A stretch of 64,000 nt of DNA from Lachnospiraceae bacterium (GCA_017440375.1 JAFSHK010000003.1:48626-112625); one strand, 5' to 3'; shown: positions 1 to 9,137, numbered from the stretch's first letter. The notes: generated from the sequence alone by a model not told the origin. Made by a program: numbers and translations.

Positions 1-437
1 TGGATATGACACTTGTGTCAATGATTGCAAAATGGGCGAAGACATGGTTCTCACGTATTGCATTGTTCCTCTATGTCAGCGTGGCATGGGTTTATTTTCG
101 GGCAGCAGATGTTACACAGGCAAATAAAATGCTTGGAACAATCGTAGGTGGAAAAATCCAGAAGCTTTCCATGGATTTAGCAGAATGTTTTGAACTGGAT
201 GAATTCTGGTATGTACTTAAGGTGGCACATCTGGATGCGATGTCTTACAGCAGATATATTTTGATGTTTGTGATGCTAGTAGTAGGCTTTTATCTGGCAA
301 TGGTTAGTCCCAATGCTTCTGAAATAGCAGACAGGGCGAAAGGCAGAGCGATTTCAGCTATGTTTATTGGTGCAATTTTTGTATGGTGTGTCCTTTCCTT
401 CTCGCAAGTCAGCACCTTCTTGTATTTCAATTTCTAA
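1..437 (+). CDS. MBOAT family O-acyltransferase, C-terminal part (AlgI/DltB-like)
   Basis: Reading frame open from the left edge (codons begin at base 3), so the gene is cut by the window; about 145 C-terminal residues remain. The visible part has a motif typical of the MBOAT C-terminus (VAWVYFRAAD, then a long hydrophilic loop) followed by two hydrophobic helices, around 80-97 and 117-140 of the visible part. The family moves acyl groups across the membrane onto secreted polymers such as alginate, peptidoglycan or teichoic acid. The next gene, 54 bases downstream on the same strand, is a DltD/AlgJ-like partner, which fits a two-gene O-acylation unit. The acceptor cannot be read from this fragment. 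The family call is good; the specific substrate is unknown. Confidence 0.8.
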   Translation, partial: DMTLVSMIAKWAKTWFSRIALFLYVSVAWVYFRAADVTQANKMLGTIVGGKIQKLSMDLAECFELDEFWYVLKVAHLDAMSYSRYILMFVMLVVGFYLAMVSPNASEIADRAKGRAISAMFIGAIFVWCVLSFSQVSTFLYFNF

Positions 438-491
438 GAAGTATGAAAAGAACAGAAATAATAGAAGCAGAGAATAATTGAGGAATATTAC

Positions 492-1547
492 ATGAAGCGT
501 TTTAAGAAATGGTTTTTGGTAAGTTTGGTAACGGTGTTTCTTATGCTTGCGGTCATAATGGGAATGGTTATCTATATTGATCCGTTTTTCCAGTATCATG
601 CGCCGCTTGAGAAATTTCCTTATTTGGTAGACAATCAGTTGAATCAGAATCCGGGAATGGCGAAAAATATGGAATACGACAGTGTGATTCTCGGTTCGTC
701 CATGACGGTAAATTTTAATACAAACTGGTTTGAAGAGTTGTTGGACCTCCGGACTATTAAATTGAATTATAGTGGAGCTTATCCGAAGGATCAGTCTAAT
801 ATCATGAAGATTATTTATGAAAGTGATAATCAGGTGGATGCGGTTTTTCTCGGAGTGGATGTTATGACGTATACCGGTGGCGTGGATGAAACAAAGTATC
901 CTATTCCGGAATATTTATATGATGATAATTATATTAATGATGTCCAATATATTTTCAATAAAGACGTAGTGCTTAATTATATTCTTCGTCCGATAGCAGA
1001 TCCGGAGAAAACGGATTTGGCTACCGTATATGCAAGTTGGTGGACGGATGAATATTATAACAAGCAATGGGTGATGCACAATTATGTGCAGCCGGAAAAG
1101 ATAGAGCAGGAAACACCAAAGGAAGCTTACCTGGAGAGCGTGAAAACCAATCTGGATGTGAATATTTGTCCCTATATTGAAGCAAATCCGGATACGACAT
1201 TTTATATTTTCTTCCCACCATACAGTATTTTGTACTGGAATGATGTCATCTGTGAAAATCATTTGGAAGCAACAATGACGGAGTATGAATATATAGCGGA
1301 TAGGATGCTTGAATATGAAAATGTGCGGGTTTTCTTTTTCCCGAATCAGGAATGGATTGTGACAGATTTGGATAATTATGCGGATTACAGCCATTATCAT
1401 AGCGATATCAATTATTATATGACCCAGTGTTTTGCGGACGGAAGTTGTGAAATAAAGACGGAAGAAGAGATGGATGAAGCACTGGAGTTGATGCGACAGG
1501 TCATTAAGCGATTTGATTTCGAAGAACTGTTTTCACAGGAATATTAA
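492..1547 (+). CDS. DltD/AlgJ-like SGNH-type accessory protein of an MBOAT acyltransferase
   Basis: 351 residues. A single N-terminal membrane anchor (about 8-29) is followed by an extracellular domain. The sequence ILGSSM (Ser69/Ser70) looks like the nucleophile block of DltD-type proteins, and DYSHYH (Asp298, His301) near the C-terminus looks like the matching Asp-x-x-His block. Such proteins work with an MBOAT channel to pass an acyl group to an extracellular polymer. The MBOAT gene lies directly upstream and a strong hairpin follows, so the two probably form the end of one operon. The protein could be esterase or transferase; the polymer it serves is not shown by the sequence. Confidence 0.72.
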   Translation: MKRFKKWFLVSLVTVFLMLAVIMGMVIYIDPFFQYHAPLEKFPYLVDNQLNQNPGMAKNMEYDSVILGSSMTVNFNTNWFEELLDLRTIKLNYSGAYPKDQSNIMKIIYESDNQVDAVFLGVDVMTYTGGVDETKYPIPEYLYDDNYINDVQYIFNKDVVLNYILRPIADPEKTDLATVYASWWTDEYYNKQWVMHNYVQPEKIEQETPKEAYLESVKTNLDVNICPYIEANPDTTFYIFFPPYSILYWNDVICENHLEATMTEYEYIADRMLEYENVRVFFFPNQEWIVTDLDNYADYSHYHSDINYYMTQCFADGSCEIKTEEEMDEALELMRQVIKRFDFEELFSQEY

Positions 1548-1560
1548 CAATTACCATAAG

Positions 1561-1598
1561 TAGGCGCTGTGTGTACCGCTACGGACACACAGCGCCTA
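1561..1598. terminator. Bidirectional hairpin terminator
   Basis: The 14-base arms 1561-1574 and 1585-1598 are perfectly complementary, and the loop holds a small extra CCG/CGG pairing. It lies between two converging genes (ending at 1547 on + and 1619 on -), so it can serve both. T-tracts are weak on both sides. Confidence 0.75.
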
Positions 1599-1618
1599 TT
1601 GTGGTTTGTTAATTCTGC

Positions 1619-2641
1619 TTATTCTTCTGCTTCTTCTACTGGTAAGATACAATCTACAAATCGCTGTGCCAGTAATTCGCGTCCGGCATCATTGAAGTGG
1701 ATATAGTCTGTCATATAATCCAGATAGTTATCTTCGTTGATGGAACCGTAGAAGTTATCAATAATGGAAACACCACAGTCACTTGCAACATCAATTTCTT
1801 TGAGAAGATAATGACTTAAGGTACCATTTCCTAAATCGATGCGGTCACCATTTTCAAAATTGCCTTCTTCATTTACGTTATGACAGAAGGTATGAGACAT
1901 CAACACAATTCGAATGTGCGGGTAGGTTTCCTGAATTTGAGTAATAGCAGTACGAAGTGCTCCGGTATAGGCAACGACAGAGTACGGATCGCCCGGGTCA
2001 TCACTAGGAGTTTTGCTGATATAGTCAATACCATCATACATAACGCAAAGGATATCGACATCGTTCATATCAAGACTCTGAAGCATTTCTACAGTTGGCA
2101 CGAATTCCGGATCATAGCTGTAATAAGCAGCATCCATAACCAAAGAAAAATCTCCGGTACAAAGAGCATCTGCTAAATAGGAAATGCTGAAAGCATCCAT
2201 CCAGTAACCGTCATTGAAATAGTCAAATGTTGCTCCGATTTTAGAACCAGTAAAGGAACCATTGTAAACAGTTGCTCCGGATTTGGCAGCAATCTGCTCA
2301 GCAAGACCGAATTCCCCTTTGTTCAAAGAAAACGGATCGTTTCCAAGACAAAGAATTGTAGTTACACCATCATCTTCGTGTCCTTCTAATTTGTCCGGAG
2401 CAAGTGGGATAATGCTGTCTAACGCTTCCACATCAAATTCTGTTGTCTGAATATTAGGGTCATAGTCGGAAGGTGTCCCCTTATTCCATTTGTAAAGCTT
2501 ATAAACACAAACAATCGCAATAATTAAAATAGCAGACAAAAATACGATGTGTAGGTTCATGCGAAATGGCGGTTTCTTTGTATTGTTAGCTTTAGGCTTG
2601 TTTTTCGGGGTAGTTGTGCTTTTTTCAGTATCTTGATTCAT
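1619..2641 (-). CDS. Membrane-anchored SGNH/GDSL-type hydrolase
   Basis: 340 residues. The first 30 residues are Lys/Thr/Pro-rich and cytoplasmic, one membrane helix follows (about 30-48), then an extracellular domain. CLGNDPF sits where SGNH hydrolases carry the GDS(L) block, but the usual nucleophile serine of that motif is not present there, so activity is uncertain. DYIHFNDAGRELL near the end matches the Asp-x-x-His block V closely. A carbohydrate or acyl esterase is the natural guess given the neighbouring O-acylation genes. Start supported by GAGGAATT just upstream of the ATG; a short CCG/CGG hairpin sits in the leader. Confidence 0.6.
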   Translation of the reverse strand: MNQDTEKSTTTPKNKPKANNTKKPPFRMNLHIVFLSAILIIAIVCVYKLYKWNKGTPSDYDPNIQTTEFDVEALDSIIPLAPDKLEGHEDDGVTTILCLGNDPFSLNKGEFGLAEQIAAKSGATVYNGSFTGSKIGATFDYFNDGYWMDAFSISYLADALCTGDFSLVMDAAYYSYDPEFVPTVEMLQSLDMNDVDILCVMYDGIDYISKTPSDDPGDPYSVVAYTGALRTAITQIQETYPHIRIVLMSHTFCHNVNEEGNFENGDRIDLGNGTLSHYLLKEIDVASDCGVSIIDNFYGSINEDNYLDYMTDYIHFNDAGRELLAQRFVDCILPVEEAEE

Positions 2642-2794
2642 AATTCCTCACATTCTGCCGTTTTACGGCGGTAAAAACTTATTTTATACTTTATTTTACT
2701 ATGAATGAAAATAAAAATCCATTCCTTCACATAATTTTAAGAAAAATCTAAAAATTACTTATCAGACTTGCGGCATTTTCCTATCACATAAAAA

Positions 2795-2828
2795 GAGTAC
2801 TGCCGACCGCGTATTGTCAGTAGTACTC
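2795..2828 (-). terminator. Intrinsic terminator for the zinc-ribbon gene
   Basis: An imperfect stem of about 13 bp (GAGTACTGCCGAC against GTCAGTAGTACTC, with G-U pairs) is followed on the minus strand by a run of five Ts. It lies 20 bases past the stop of the minus-strand gene at 2849-3172. Confidence 0.7.
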
Positions 2829-2848
2829 CTTACATTTGCCATCAAATA

Positions 2849-3172
2849 TCAGATAGCTGATACCGCATTGTCCATTTCGGTTCCGCCTGCTAATGAGTAA
2901 GTAATGAGAGAGGTCTGAGGAAGCTGTTTCTGCAGTTCTTTGTACCATTTGCTGTACTTGTACATTCGATACGTAGTACTTAAAGCTTGCAATTGTGCTT
3001 CATCTGCACAGCATGCAGCAAAAACTTCTCTTTCTTCTCGATTCATGGAGACATAGTCCATGTATGAAATTTTTAGCTCAGTGATACTCTCATTACAGTT
3101 AGGACAGGAACGCTTGTGTCCGTTTAACATATGGACACGATGGCAACGCTTACAATAGTGCATGTACATCAT
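2849..3172 (-). CDS. Small zinc-ribbon protein of unknown function
   Basis: 107 residues. CKRCH (Cys7, Cys10) and CPNC about 16 residues later form a four-cysteine zinc-ribbon pattern at the N-terminus; the rest is predicted helical with no membrane segment. I do not recognise a named family. It stands alone between its own promoter (3209-3237) and terminator (2795-2828). AGGGGA precedes the start by about 8 bases; a second ATG directly follows the first, so the start may be one codon later. Possibly a nucleic-acid-binding or regulatory protein; this is inference from the ribbon only. Confidence 0.6.
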   Translation of the reverse strand: MMYMHYCKRCHRVHMLNGHKRSCPNCNESITELKISYMDYVSMNREEREVFAACCADEAQLQALSTTYRMYKYSKWYKELQKQLPQTSLITYSLAGGTEMDNAVSAI

Positions 3173-3208
3173 GAAAAAATTCCCCTTTTCTCAATATATT
3201 GTGTTGAA

Positions 3209-3237
3209 ATTGTAATGTTGCTCTTATATTGTGTCAG
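3209..3237 (-). promoter_or_regulatory. Promoter of the zinc-ribbon gene
   Basis: On the minus strand CTGACA (3237-3232) and TACAAT (3214-3209) are separated by 17 bases, close to the housekeeping consensus, about 37 bases before the ATG. Confidence 0.55.
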
Positions 3238-3314
3238 TTTAGGGAGATAAAGTCAAGCGGATAGAGGAAGAAAATGGCTAAATGTGGGTGTTAAATATCG
3301 CGTAATGTGACAGA

Positions 3315-3343
3315 TTGCATTGCGGTATTAGATTTGTTATGAT
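3315..3343 (+). promoter_or_regulatory. Promoter of the acyltransferase-3 gene
   Basis: TTGCAT (3315-3320) and TATGAT (3338-3343) with a 17-base spacer, 50 bases before the start at 3394. Confidence 0.55.
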
Positions 3344-3393
3344 AAACAGGAATGCATTAAGAAGCAGGAAATGACAAAGAACAGGGAAAAGGC

Positions 3394-4425
3394 ATGAATA
3401 AGAGTCGAAATCAGGAAATTAATTTATTAAAGTTTATAGCAATTATCTGTGTTATATTGATTCATGATAAATTGCCGGGAAATGCGGGAGCCATTATAAG
3501 AGCAATGGCAGCTATGGCGGTTCCGGTGTTTTTTATGATATCCGGATATTATAGTTATGAGGCTTCGGGACAAGTACTTGGCAAAAGGGTAAAAAGAACC
3601 TTTTTTCTAATGATAATAGCAAATGTTCTTTATTTTGTGTGGGATGTTTGGGTGGAGATATTGTCGGGAAATTCTTTGCATATATGGTTCGCGGAGAATT
3701 GCTCTATAAAAAGAATCGCTGTTTGGGTATTGACAAATGAGTCCTCATTGCGAGGACATTTGTGGTTTCTGGGTGCACTATTATATGCATATATGTTTCT
3801 GTTTCTCTTGATTAAATGGCATGAACTTGGTAAACTGCCTGATTTCTTGTGGGAGAAAAAGGATAAATGGCTGGCAATGCTTGCAGGAGTTCTCATACTT
3901 GGCAATATAGTTGGAGGAGAGGTATTGACGCAGCTTGGAAGAAATATTCAGATTCCGTATATTCGTAACTGGTTATTTTGTGGAATTCCGTTTTTGCTGA
4001 TTGGATATTGTTTGTGCGGATATTTGCGGAAAAATGAGATAAAGAGCTCCGGTTTTAAATTAGGGATTGGTCTTTTGGCTGTTCTTGTACTGAATCTGGT
4101 AGAAGTAATATTTATGGAGGCAAGTGAGCTTTATTTGACAACTGTTTTGGTTGCGATACTTTCTTTTGTACTTGCTGTGCGTGGCGAAGGGAAAGTGAGA
4201 AATAAACTGCTGATAAAGGCGGGAAATATAGCTGATAAATATGGTTTGTGGATATATATATTACAAATTATGGTCATAAAAACAATTCAGTGGTTTGAAA
4301 GCGAGATGGGCTGGACAGATAATTTGGTAGCACAATGTTTGAGTCCGGTTTTGTCATTTGTACTTACTGTCCTTGTGGCAATCATACCGGTCTGGTTATC
4401 TGATTTGAGGAAACGAAGAAAATAG
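3394..4425 (+). CDS. Acyltransferase 3 family membrane protein
   Basis: 343 residues with about ten hydrophobic helices. The N-terminus (INLLKFIAIICVILIH, then VPVFFMISGYY) is the hallmark of the acyltransferase-3 / OafA-YrhL family, in which the first-helix His takes part in acyl transfer to sugars or peptidoglycan. AGGGAAAAGG precedes the ATG. It has its own promoter and is followed by another promoter for the next gene, so it may be monocistronic. Together with the MBOAT and SGNH genes upstream it suggests decoration of a surface polymer with acetyl or similar groups; the acceptor is not known. Confidence 0.8.
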   Translation: MNKSRNQEINLLKFIAIICVILIHDKLPGNAGAIIRAMAAMAVPVFFMISGYYSYEASGQVLGKRVKRTFFLMIIANVLYFVWDVWVEILSGNSLHIWFAENCSIKRIAVWVLTNESSLRGHLWFLGALLYAYMFLFLLIKWHELGKLPDFLWEKKDKWLAMLAGVLILGNIVGGEVLTQLGRNIQIPYIRNWLFCGIPFLLIGYCLCGYLRKNEIKSSGFKLGIGLLAVLVLNLVEVIFMEASELYLTTVLVAILSFVLAVRGEGKVRNKLLIKAGNIADKYGLWIYILQIMVIKTIQWFESEMGWTDNLVAQCLSPVLSFVLTVLVAIIPVWLSDLRKRRK

Positions 4426-4442
4426 CCAAATTATGGATAATC

Positions 4443-4471
4443 TTGCTGATACTATTGGTCTGTGCTATAAT
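4443..4471 (+). promoter_or_regulatory. Promoter of the large GH25 protein gene
   Basis: TTGCTG (4443-4448), 17-base spacer, then TATAAT (4466-4471) preceded by TGC, an extended -10 form. The start codon lies 40 bases downstream. Confidence 0.65.
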
Positions 4472-4510
4472 GTTACAAAATTGTTAAATTATGAAAGGTT
4501 TACATAAGTA

Positions 4511-7500
4511 ATGAGAAAAAGCGGGAATAAAAAAAATAGAAGATATTATTATGAGATAGATGAATTTGAAGATATCGATGATATTGAAGATATTGAAGAG
4601 GAAGAGATTGACGAAGAAGAGCCGGAAGAGGAAATTGCGGAAGAATTTGTGAGCGGTGAAACATTGGAGTTTCTGAGTTTGGATGATGAAATAATAGAAG
4701 CCTATAATCGAGAAGTTCAGAAAAAGAAATCCTCACTCTTCAGAAAAAACAAAAAAGAAGTATATGAAGAAGATGATTTAGAAGATGAGGACTGGGAAGA
4801 AGAGGAAGATTGGGAAGAAGACGATACTGATGATGAAATAGATGAGGAAGATATCGACGACGATGACGATATTGATGATGAAGACATCGATGATGAGGAA
4901 GATGAAGAAGAGTATGAATACTATGAAGAGAGACATAGGGGTAATGTTTTTTCTCGTCTGGGTGATCATATTGTCAATATGAGTATGATGGACAGGGTAG
5001 TAACGTTGTTTGGTATTTTTATCGTTATGGCAGCGGTTGCGACAGGAAGTCTTTATATGAATGCAAGAATGTCTTCTAAAAATATCGAGGCATTTGCAGA
5101 AGTTGGCTCAGATATAAAAGAAATCGGTATTATTGGTGAAAGTGGTCTGATTGCTGTTTCCGATGCAGAATCTGCCAGAATGCTGCAGGTAGATGATATT
5201 CAGCAGGAAGAACTTGGCATAGAGGAAGAGGTAGATGACGGCATTATTGATGTGGCGATGAAGTTGACATCTATTCAGGCCGATATCAAGATAAAGTTTG
5301 TTAATAAAGATACCAATAAGTTAATCGGTGGTTTACCGTTTGAAGTAGAAGTCAGCGGTGATAACGGAAAAGAGTTTAACTTAAAGGATGAAGATAAAGA
5401 CGGTATTATTTATCAGACAGGAGTCGAGGCAGGAACCTATACTATTAAAGTAGTTCCACTGGAAGGTGAAGAATATAAAGATTATTTCTTGCCACTGCAG
5501 GCGGATACAGTAAAGGTTACAGAAACGATTACATACAAAGAAGTAGATGTTGCTGATGAAGTAAAAACAGAGGCAGAAGTCAATGTTGCAGTAGAGGATA
5601 CAGCAAAACAGGATACGGTTGTGGAGTCTTCTTTGACCAATACGGTAGAATGGGTAGAATCTACGAAATCAGGACAGGATTCGGATGCTAATTATCAGGA
5701 AATTCCGAAATCAGATATTTTAGATCCGTCAACTACCGGAAAAGCAAGCGGTTTTATGAAGCTTGTAGAGGACAGTGGTACTGGAGATGGCAGTACGGAT
5801 ACCGGCAATAGTGGCACCGGCGATGGCAATACAGATTCGGGAGACGGAAGTCAGAGTGGCAGTACCGGAGATGGTAGTGGAAGCCAAGACGGCAATAGCG
5901 GTACCGGAGACAGTAGTGGAAGCCAAGATGGTAACAGCAGTACCGGAGATGGTAGTGGAAGTCAGGGAGGCAACAGCGGTACCGGAGGCAGTAGTGGAAG
6001 TCAGGATGGCAATAGTGGAACGACTACGCCGGCACAACCAACTAATCAGGAAAAACTGGCTGCTTTATCCCCTTCGTTAAATAGTTCTTCCATCGGATTG
6101 AAGAAAGGGGGAACAGCAACCCTTTCGGTTGGTGTGAAAACGAGTGCTTATTCTTATTCCGTGGAATGGAATAGTAATAATACGTCTGTTGCAACCGTAA
6201 ACAATGGTACGATTACAGCGCAGGGAACCGGTAGCGCAGTAATTTCAGCGATTGTGAAAGTGGGAGATGCGTCCACAACTTTAAATTGTTCGGTATCAGT
6301 TGCAGATAACGCGCCGACTTATACCATTAAGAATATTTCGGGAAGTGGCTCTGTTCAGGTCGGAAAGAACGGAAGCGTAAAAGCAGAAACAAATCCGGCG
6401 GGTGGTGCTATTACATGGACGAGCAGTAATCCGAACGTAGTTAAGGTGGATAATAATGGTACACTGACAGGTGTGTCAGTTGGTAGCGCGACGATTACTG
6501 CTACATGTGGAACTTCTTCGGGAACATGGAATGTAACAGTTATTGATGCAGCAACCGGAGTGACAATATCCGGAAGCGGTACCATTCAGGTTGGCAAAAC
6601 CGGTACGGTTATTGGTAAGACAACACCGGAAGGTGGTAAAATTACATGGTCAAGTGATAATGAGAAGATTGTTAAAGTAGATAGTAATGGTACAATGACA
6701 GGTGTGTCAGTTGGTACGGCAAATATTATTGGTACTTGTGGCAATGCCAAAGGAACATGGAAAGTTACGGTTATTGAGAAGTACACAGCACTTACCATAT
6801 CCGGCAGTGGTTCTATCAAAGTAGGAAAGACCGGTACGGTTGTTGGTAAAACAACACCGGCAGGCGGTACAATTACTTGGACAAGTGATAATGAAAAGAT
6901 TGTTAAAGTAGACAGTAATGGTACAATGACAGGTGTGGCAGCAGGAACAGCAACTATTACAGGAACCTGTGGAGATGCCAAAGGAACATGGAAGGTTACT
7001 GTTCTTAGCGATGCATCTAATGACACCAAGAGTAAGCTGAAAGATAAAAACGGCAGACAAATTTATATTAAGGATGCAAGCGGCAAATATATAGAAGCAA
7101 CTTATGCAGACTACTATAAGGATATTAAATTCTATCTTCAGAAAACCGATGCTGTCTTTGCTTACACCGGATGGCAGACAATTGACGGTTATACATATTT
7201 CTTTGATAAAAACGGAAATAAGGTAACCGGAGAACAGGTTATTCAGGGAGCAAAATATTCCTTCGGAAGCGACGGAAGATTATCGGCAGGCTCCGGTACG
7301 CTCGGTATTGACGTTTCAAAATGGAATGGAAGTATCGACTGGAACGCGGTTAAAAATTCGGGTGTATCCTATGTTATCATTCGATGCGGTTATCGAGGTT
7401 CGTCTACCGGTGCATTGATTGAGGATCCTAAGTTTAAGAGCAATATTCAAGGGGCAAAGGCAGCAGGCTTAAAAGTCGGTGTATATTTCTTTAGTCAGGC

Positions 7501-7891
7501 TGTGAATGAAGTAGAAGCAGTAGAAGAGGCATCCATGACACTCAATCTGATTAAAGGTTATGGACTTGATTATCCGGTATTCTTAGATGTGGAAGCCAGC
7601 GGCGGACGTGGTGATGCTGTGGATGTTTCTACCAGAACAGCCGTATGTAAAGCGTTCTGTGCAACCATACAGAACTCCGGTTATTCGGCAGGCATTTATG
7701 CGAACAAAACATGGTTTACATCCTATATGAATACGAGTAGTCTGACCGGTTATAAGTTATGGCTTGCGCAGTATGCAAGTGCACCAACTTATACGGCAAC
7801 CAGATATGATATGTGGCAGTATTCTTCCAAAGGCTCTGTAAGCGGAATCAGTGGTAATGTCGATATGAATATCAGCTACATGAGTTATTAG
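4511..7891 (+). CDS. Membrane-anchored GH25 muramidase with acidic cytoplasmic tail and BIG-type repeats
   Basis: 1126 residues. Order of parts: a basic start; a very acidic Asp/Glu stretch (about 15-145); one membrane helix (about 163-183); a beta-rich domain (about 255-345, with DEDKDGIIY); a Gly/Ser/Asp low-complexity linker (about 421-510); a first immunoglobulin-like BIG_2 unit and then three 77-residue BIG_2-like repeats (about 608-833); a short stretch resembling cell-wall-binding repeats (GWQTIDGYTYFFDKNG); and a C-terminal GH25 lysozyme domain (about 930-1126). Asp934 in GIDVSKW and Asp1026/Glu1028 in FLDVEA match the GH25 active site. The enzyme should cut the glycan backbone of peptidoglycan outside the cell while its tail stays in the cytoplasm. 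A shorter paralogue lies at 16458-17807. Confidence 0.85.
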   Translation: MRKSGNKKNRRYYYEIDEFEDIDDIEDIEEEEIDEEEPEEEIAEEFVSGETLEFLSLDDEIIEAYNREVQKKKSSLFRKNKKEVYEEDDLEDEDWEEEEDWEEDDTDDEIDEEDIDDDDDIDDEDIDDEEDEEEYEYYEERHRGNVFSRLGDHIVNMSMMDRVVTLFGIFIVMAAVATGSLYMNARMSSKNIEAFAEVGSDIKEIGIIGESGLIAVSDAESARMLQVDDIQQEELGIEEEVDDGIIDVAMKLTSIQADIKIKFVNKDTNKLIGGLPFEVEVSGDNGKEFNLKDEDKDGIIYQTGVEAGTYTIKVVPLEGEEYKDYFLPLQADTVKVTETITYKEVDVADEVKTEAEVNVAVEDTAKQDTVVESSLTNTVEWVESTKSGQDSDANYQEIPKSDILDPSTTGKASGFMKLVEDSGTGDGSTDTGNSGTGDGNTDSGDGSQSGSTGDGSGSQDGNSGTGDSSGSQDGNSSTGDGSGSQGGNSGTGGSSGSQDGNSGTTTPAQPTNQEKLAALSPSLNSSSIGLKKGGTATLSVGVKTSAYSYSVEWNSNNTSVATVNNGTITAQGTGSAVISAIVKVGDASTTLNCSVSVADNAPTYTIKNISGSGSVQVGKNGSVKAETNPAGGAITWTSSNPNVVKVDNNGTLTGVSVGSATITATCGTSSGTWNVTVIDAATGVTISGSGTIQVGKTGTVIGKTTPEGGKITWSSDNEKIVKVDSNGTMTGVSVGTANIIGTCGNAKGTWKVTVIEKYTALTISGSGSIKVGKTGTVVGKTTPAGGTITWTSDNEKIVKVDSNGTMTGVAAGTATITGTCGDAKGTWKVTVLSDASNDTKSKLKDKNGRQIYIKDASGKYIEATYADYYKDIKFYLQKTDAVFAYTGWQTIDGYTYFFDKNGNKVTGEQVIQGAKYSFGSDGRLSAGSGTLGIDVSKWNGSIDWNAVKNSGVSYVIIRCGYRGSSTGALIEDPKFKSNIQGAKAAGLKVGVYFFSQAVNEVEAVEEASMTLNLIKGYGLDYPVFLDVEASGGRGDAVDVSTRTAVCKAFCATIQNSGYSAGIYANKTWFTSYMNTSSLTGYKLWLAQYASAPTYTATRYDMWQYSSKGSVSGISGNVDMNISYMSY
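5773..6045 (+). repeat. Low-complexity Gly/Ser/Asp coding repeats
   Basis: About a dozen imperfect copies of short units coding for peptides such as GSSGSQDGNSGTGD, forming a flexible extracellular linker inside the GH25 protein. Unit number may vary between strains by slippage. Confidence 0.8.
6334..7005 (+). repeat. Three tandem BIG-type domain repeats (about 231 bp each)
   Basis: Units begin near 6334, 6567 and 6799, each starting with ISGSG and containing ITW, VVKVD or IVKVD and NGT(L/M)TGV. The second and third are the closest pair, suggesting a recent tandem duplication. Confidence 0.8.
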
Positions 7892-8000
7892 GAAAAATCT
7901 TGCAATTAGGAAGTTTTTTTGCTAATATTTGCTAATAATAGGATAGTGAGTTATTTCGTATTTTGTAGAATAAATTAAGATAAAAGGGAGGTTACGGGAA

Positions 8001-9083
8001 ATGAGAACATATCTTGTAACAGGTGGTGCCGGATTTATCGGTTCCAATTATATTCATTACATGTTTAAGAAATATGGAGATGAAATCAGAATTATTAACG
8101 TAGATGCTTTGACATATGCTGGAAATCTGGAGAATCTGAAAGCGGTTGAAGAGAGAGAAAATTACACATTTGTAAAAGCAGATATCTGTGATAAAGACGC
8201 AATCAGCAAGATTTTTGCAGAAAATGATATTGACAGGGTGGTACATTTTGCGGCTGAAAGCCATGTAGACAGAAGTATTAAGAACCCGGAGGTTTTTGTA
8301 CAGACAAATGTACTTGGTACAGCAGTTATGCTTAATTGTGCAAAAGCAGCATGGGAATTACCGGATGGTACATTTAAAGAAGGTAAAAAATTTCTTCATG
8401 TTTCAACAGATGAGGTGTATGGTTCTTTGGAAGAGGATGGTGGTTACTTCTATGAAACAACACCATATGCTCCACACAGTCCATATTCTGCCAGTAAAGC
8501 AAGCTCTGATATGTTGGTAAAAGCATATATGGATACTTATAAGTTCCCTGCGAATATTACAAACTGTTCCAATAACTACGGACCTTATCAGTTCCCGGAG
8601 AAATTGATTCCGCTGATTATCAATAATGCGCTTCAAGGCAAAAAACTTCCGGTTTACGGTGATGGTAAGAATGTTCGTGACTGGTTGTATGTAGAAGACC
8701 ATGCAAAAGCAATTGACATGGTACAGGAAAAAGGACGATTGTTTGAAACCTACAATGTAGGTGGACATAACGAGAAGCAGAATATTGAAATCATTCATAT
8801 TATTTTGGATACTTTACAGGAAATGTTAGCGGATGATGATCCGAGAAAAGCACTTGTCAGCAAGGATTTAATTACTTACGTTGAAGATAGAAAAGGACAT
8901 GACAGAAGATACGCGATTGCACCGGACAAGATTAAAGCTGAAATCGGATGGGAACCAGAGACCATGTTCAAAGAAGGCATTAAGCGTACTATTCAATGGT
9001 TCTTTGAAAGTGAAGACTGGATGAAAAATGTAACAAGTGGTGACTATCAGAAATATTATGAAGATATGTATCGAGATAAATAA
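8001..9083 (+). CDS. rfbB: dTDP-glucose 4,6-dehydratase
   Basis: 360 residues, usual length for RfbB/RmlB. It converts dTDP-glucose to dTDP-4-keto-6-deoxyglucose. The NAD-binding GGAGFIGSN is at residues 8-16, the Asp-Glu pair appears in STDEVYGSL, and the short-chain dehydrogenase YSASKASSD carries the catalytic Tyr-x-x-x-Lys. Further family landmarks are NCSNNYGPYQFPEKLIP and GDGKNVRDWLYVEDH. GGGAGG precedes the start. rfbA and rfbC lie 6.5 and 8.7 kb further on in the same direction. The terminator-like hairpin just after it may separate it from the rest of the cluster. Confidence 0.95.
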   Translation: MRTYLVTGGAGFIGSNYIHYMFKKYGDEIRIINVDALTYAGNLENLKAVEERENYTFVKADICDKDAISKIFAENDIDRVVHFAAESHVDRSIKNPEVFVQTNVLGTAVMLNCAKAAWELPDGTFKEGKKFLHVSTDEVYGSLEEDGGYFYETTPYAPHSPYSASKASSDMLVKAYMDTYKFPANITNCSNNYGPYQFPEKLIPLIINNALQGKKLPVYGDGKNVRDWLYVEDHAKAIDMVQEKGRLFETYNVGGHNEKQNIEIIHIILDTLQEMLADDDPRKALVSKDLITYVEDRKGHDRRYAIAPDKIKAEIGWEPETMFKEGIKRTIQWFFESEDWMKNVTSGDYQKYYEDMYRDK

Positions 9084-9092
9084 GTAATTGTG

Positions 9093-9137
9093 AAACACCA
9101 GAAGTATGTCCGGTCTGAGGAGATACTTTTGGTGTTT
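9093..9137 (+). terminator. Hairpin terminator or attenuator after rfbB
   Basis: The 15-base arms 9093-9107 and 9123-9137 pair with one G-U, and the right arm ends in GTTTGTTT. Genes on the same strand continue, so it may act as partial terminator. Confidence 0.65.

Noticed and set aside
5773-6045. Short tandem repeats as a possible CRISPR-like array
   Set aside because: Units are in frame, irregular and without spacers; they code for a Gly/Ser/Asp linker.
6355-7060. Several long minus-strand reading frames across the GH25 gene
   Set aside because: They are mirrors of the regular codon pattern in the BIG-type repeats and have no start signals.
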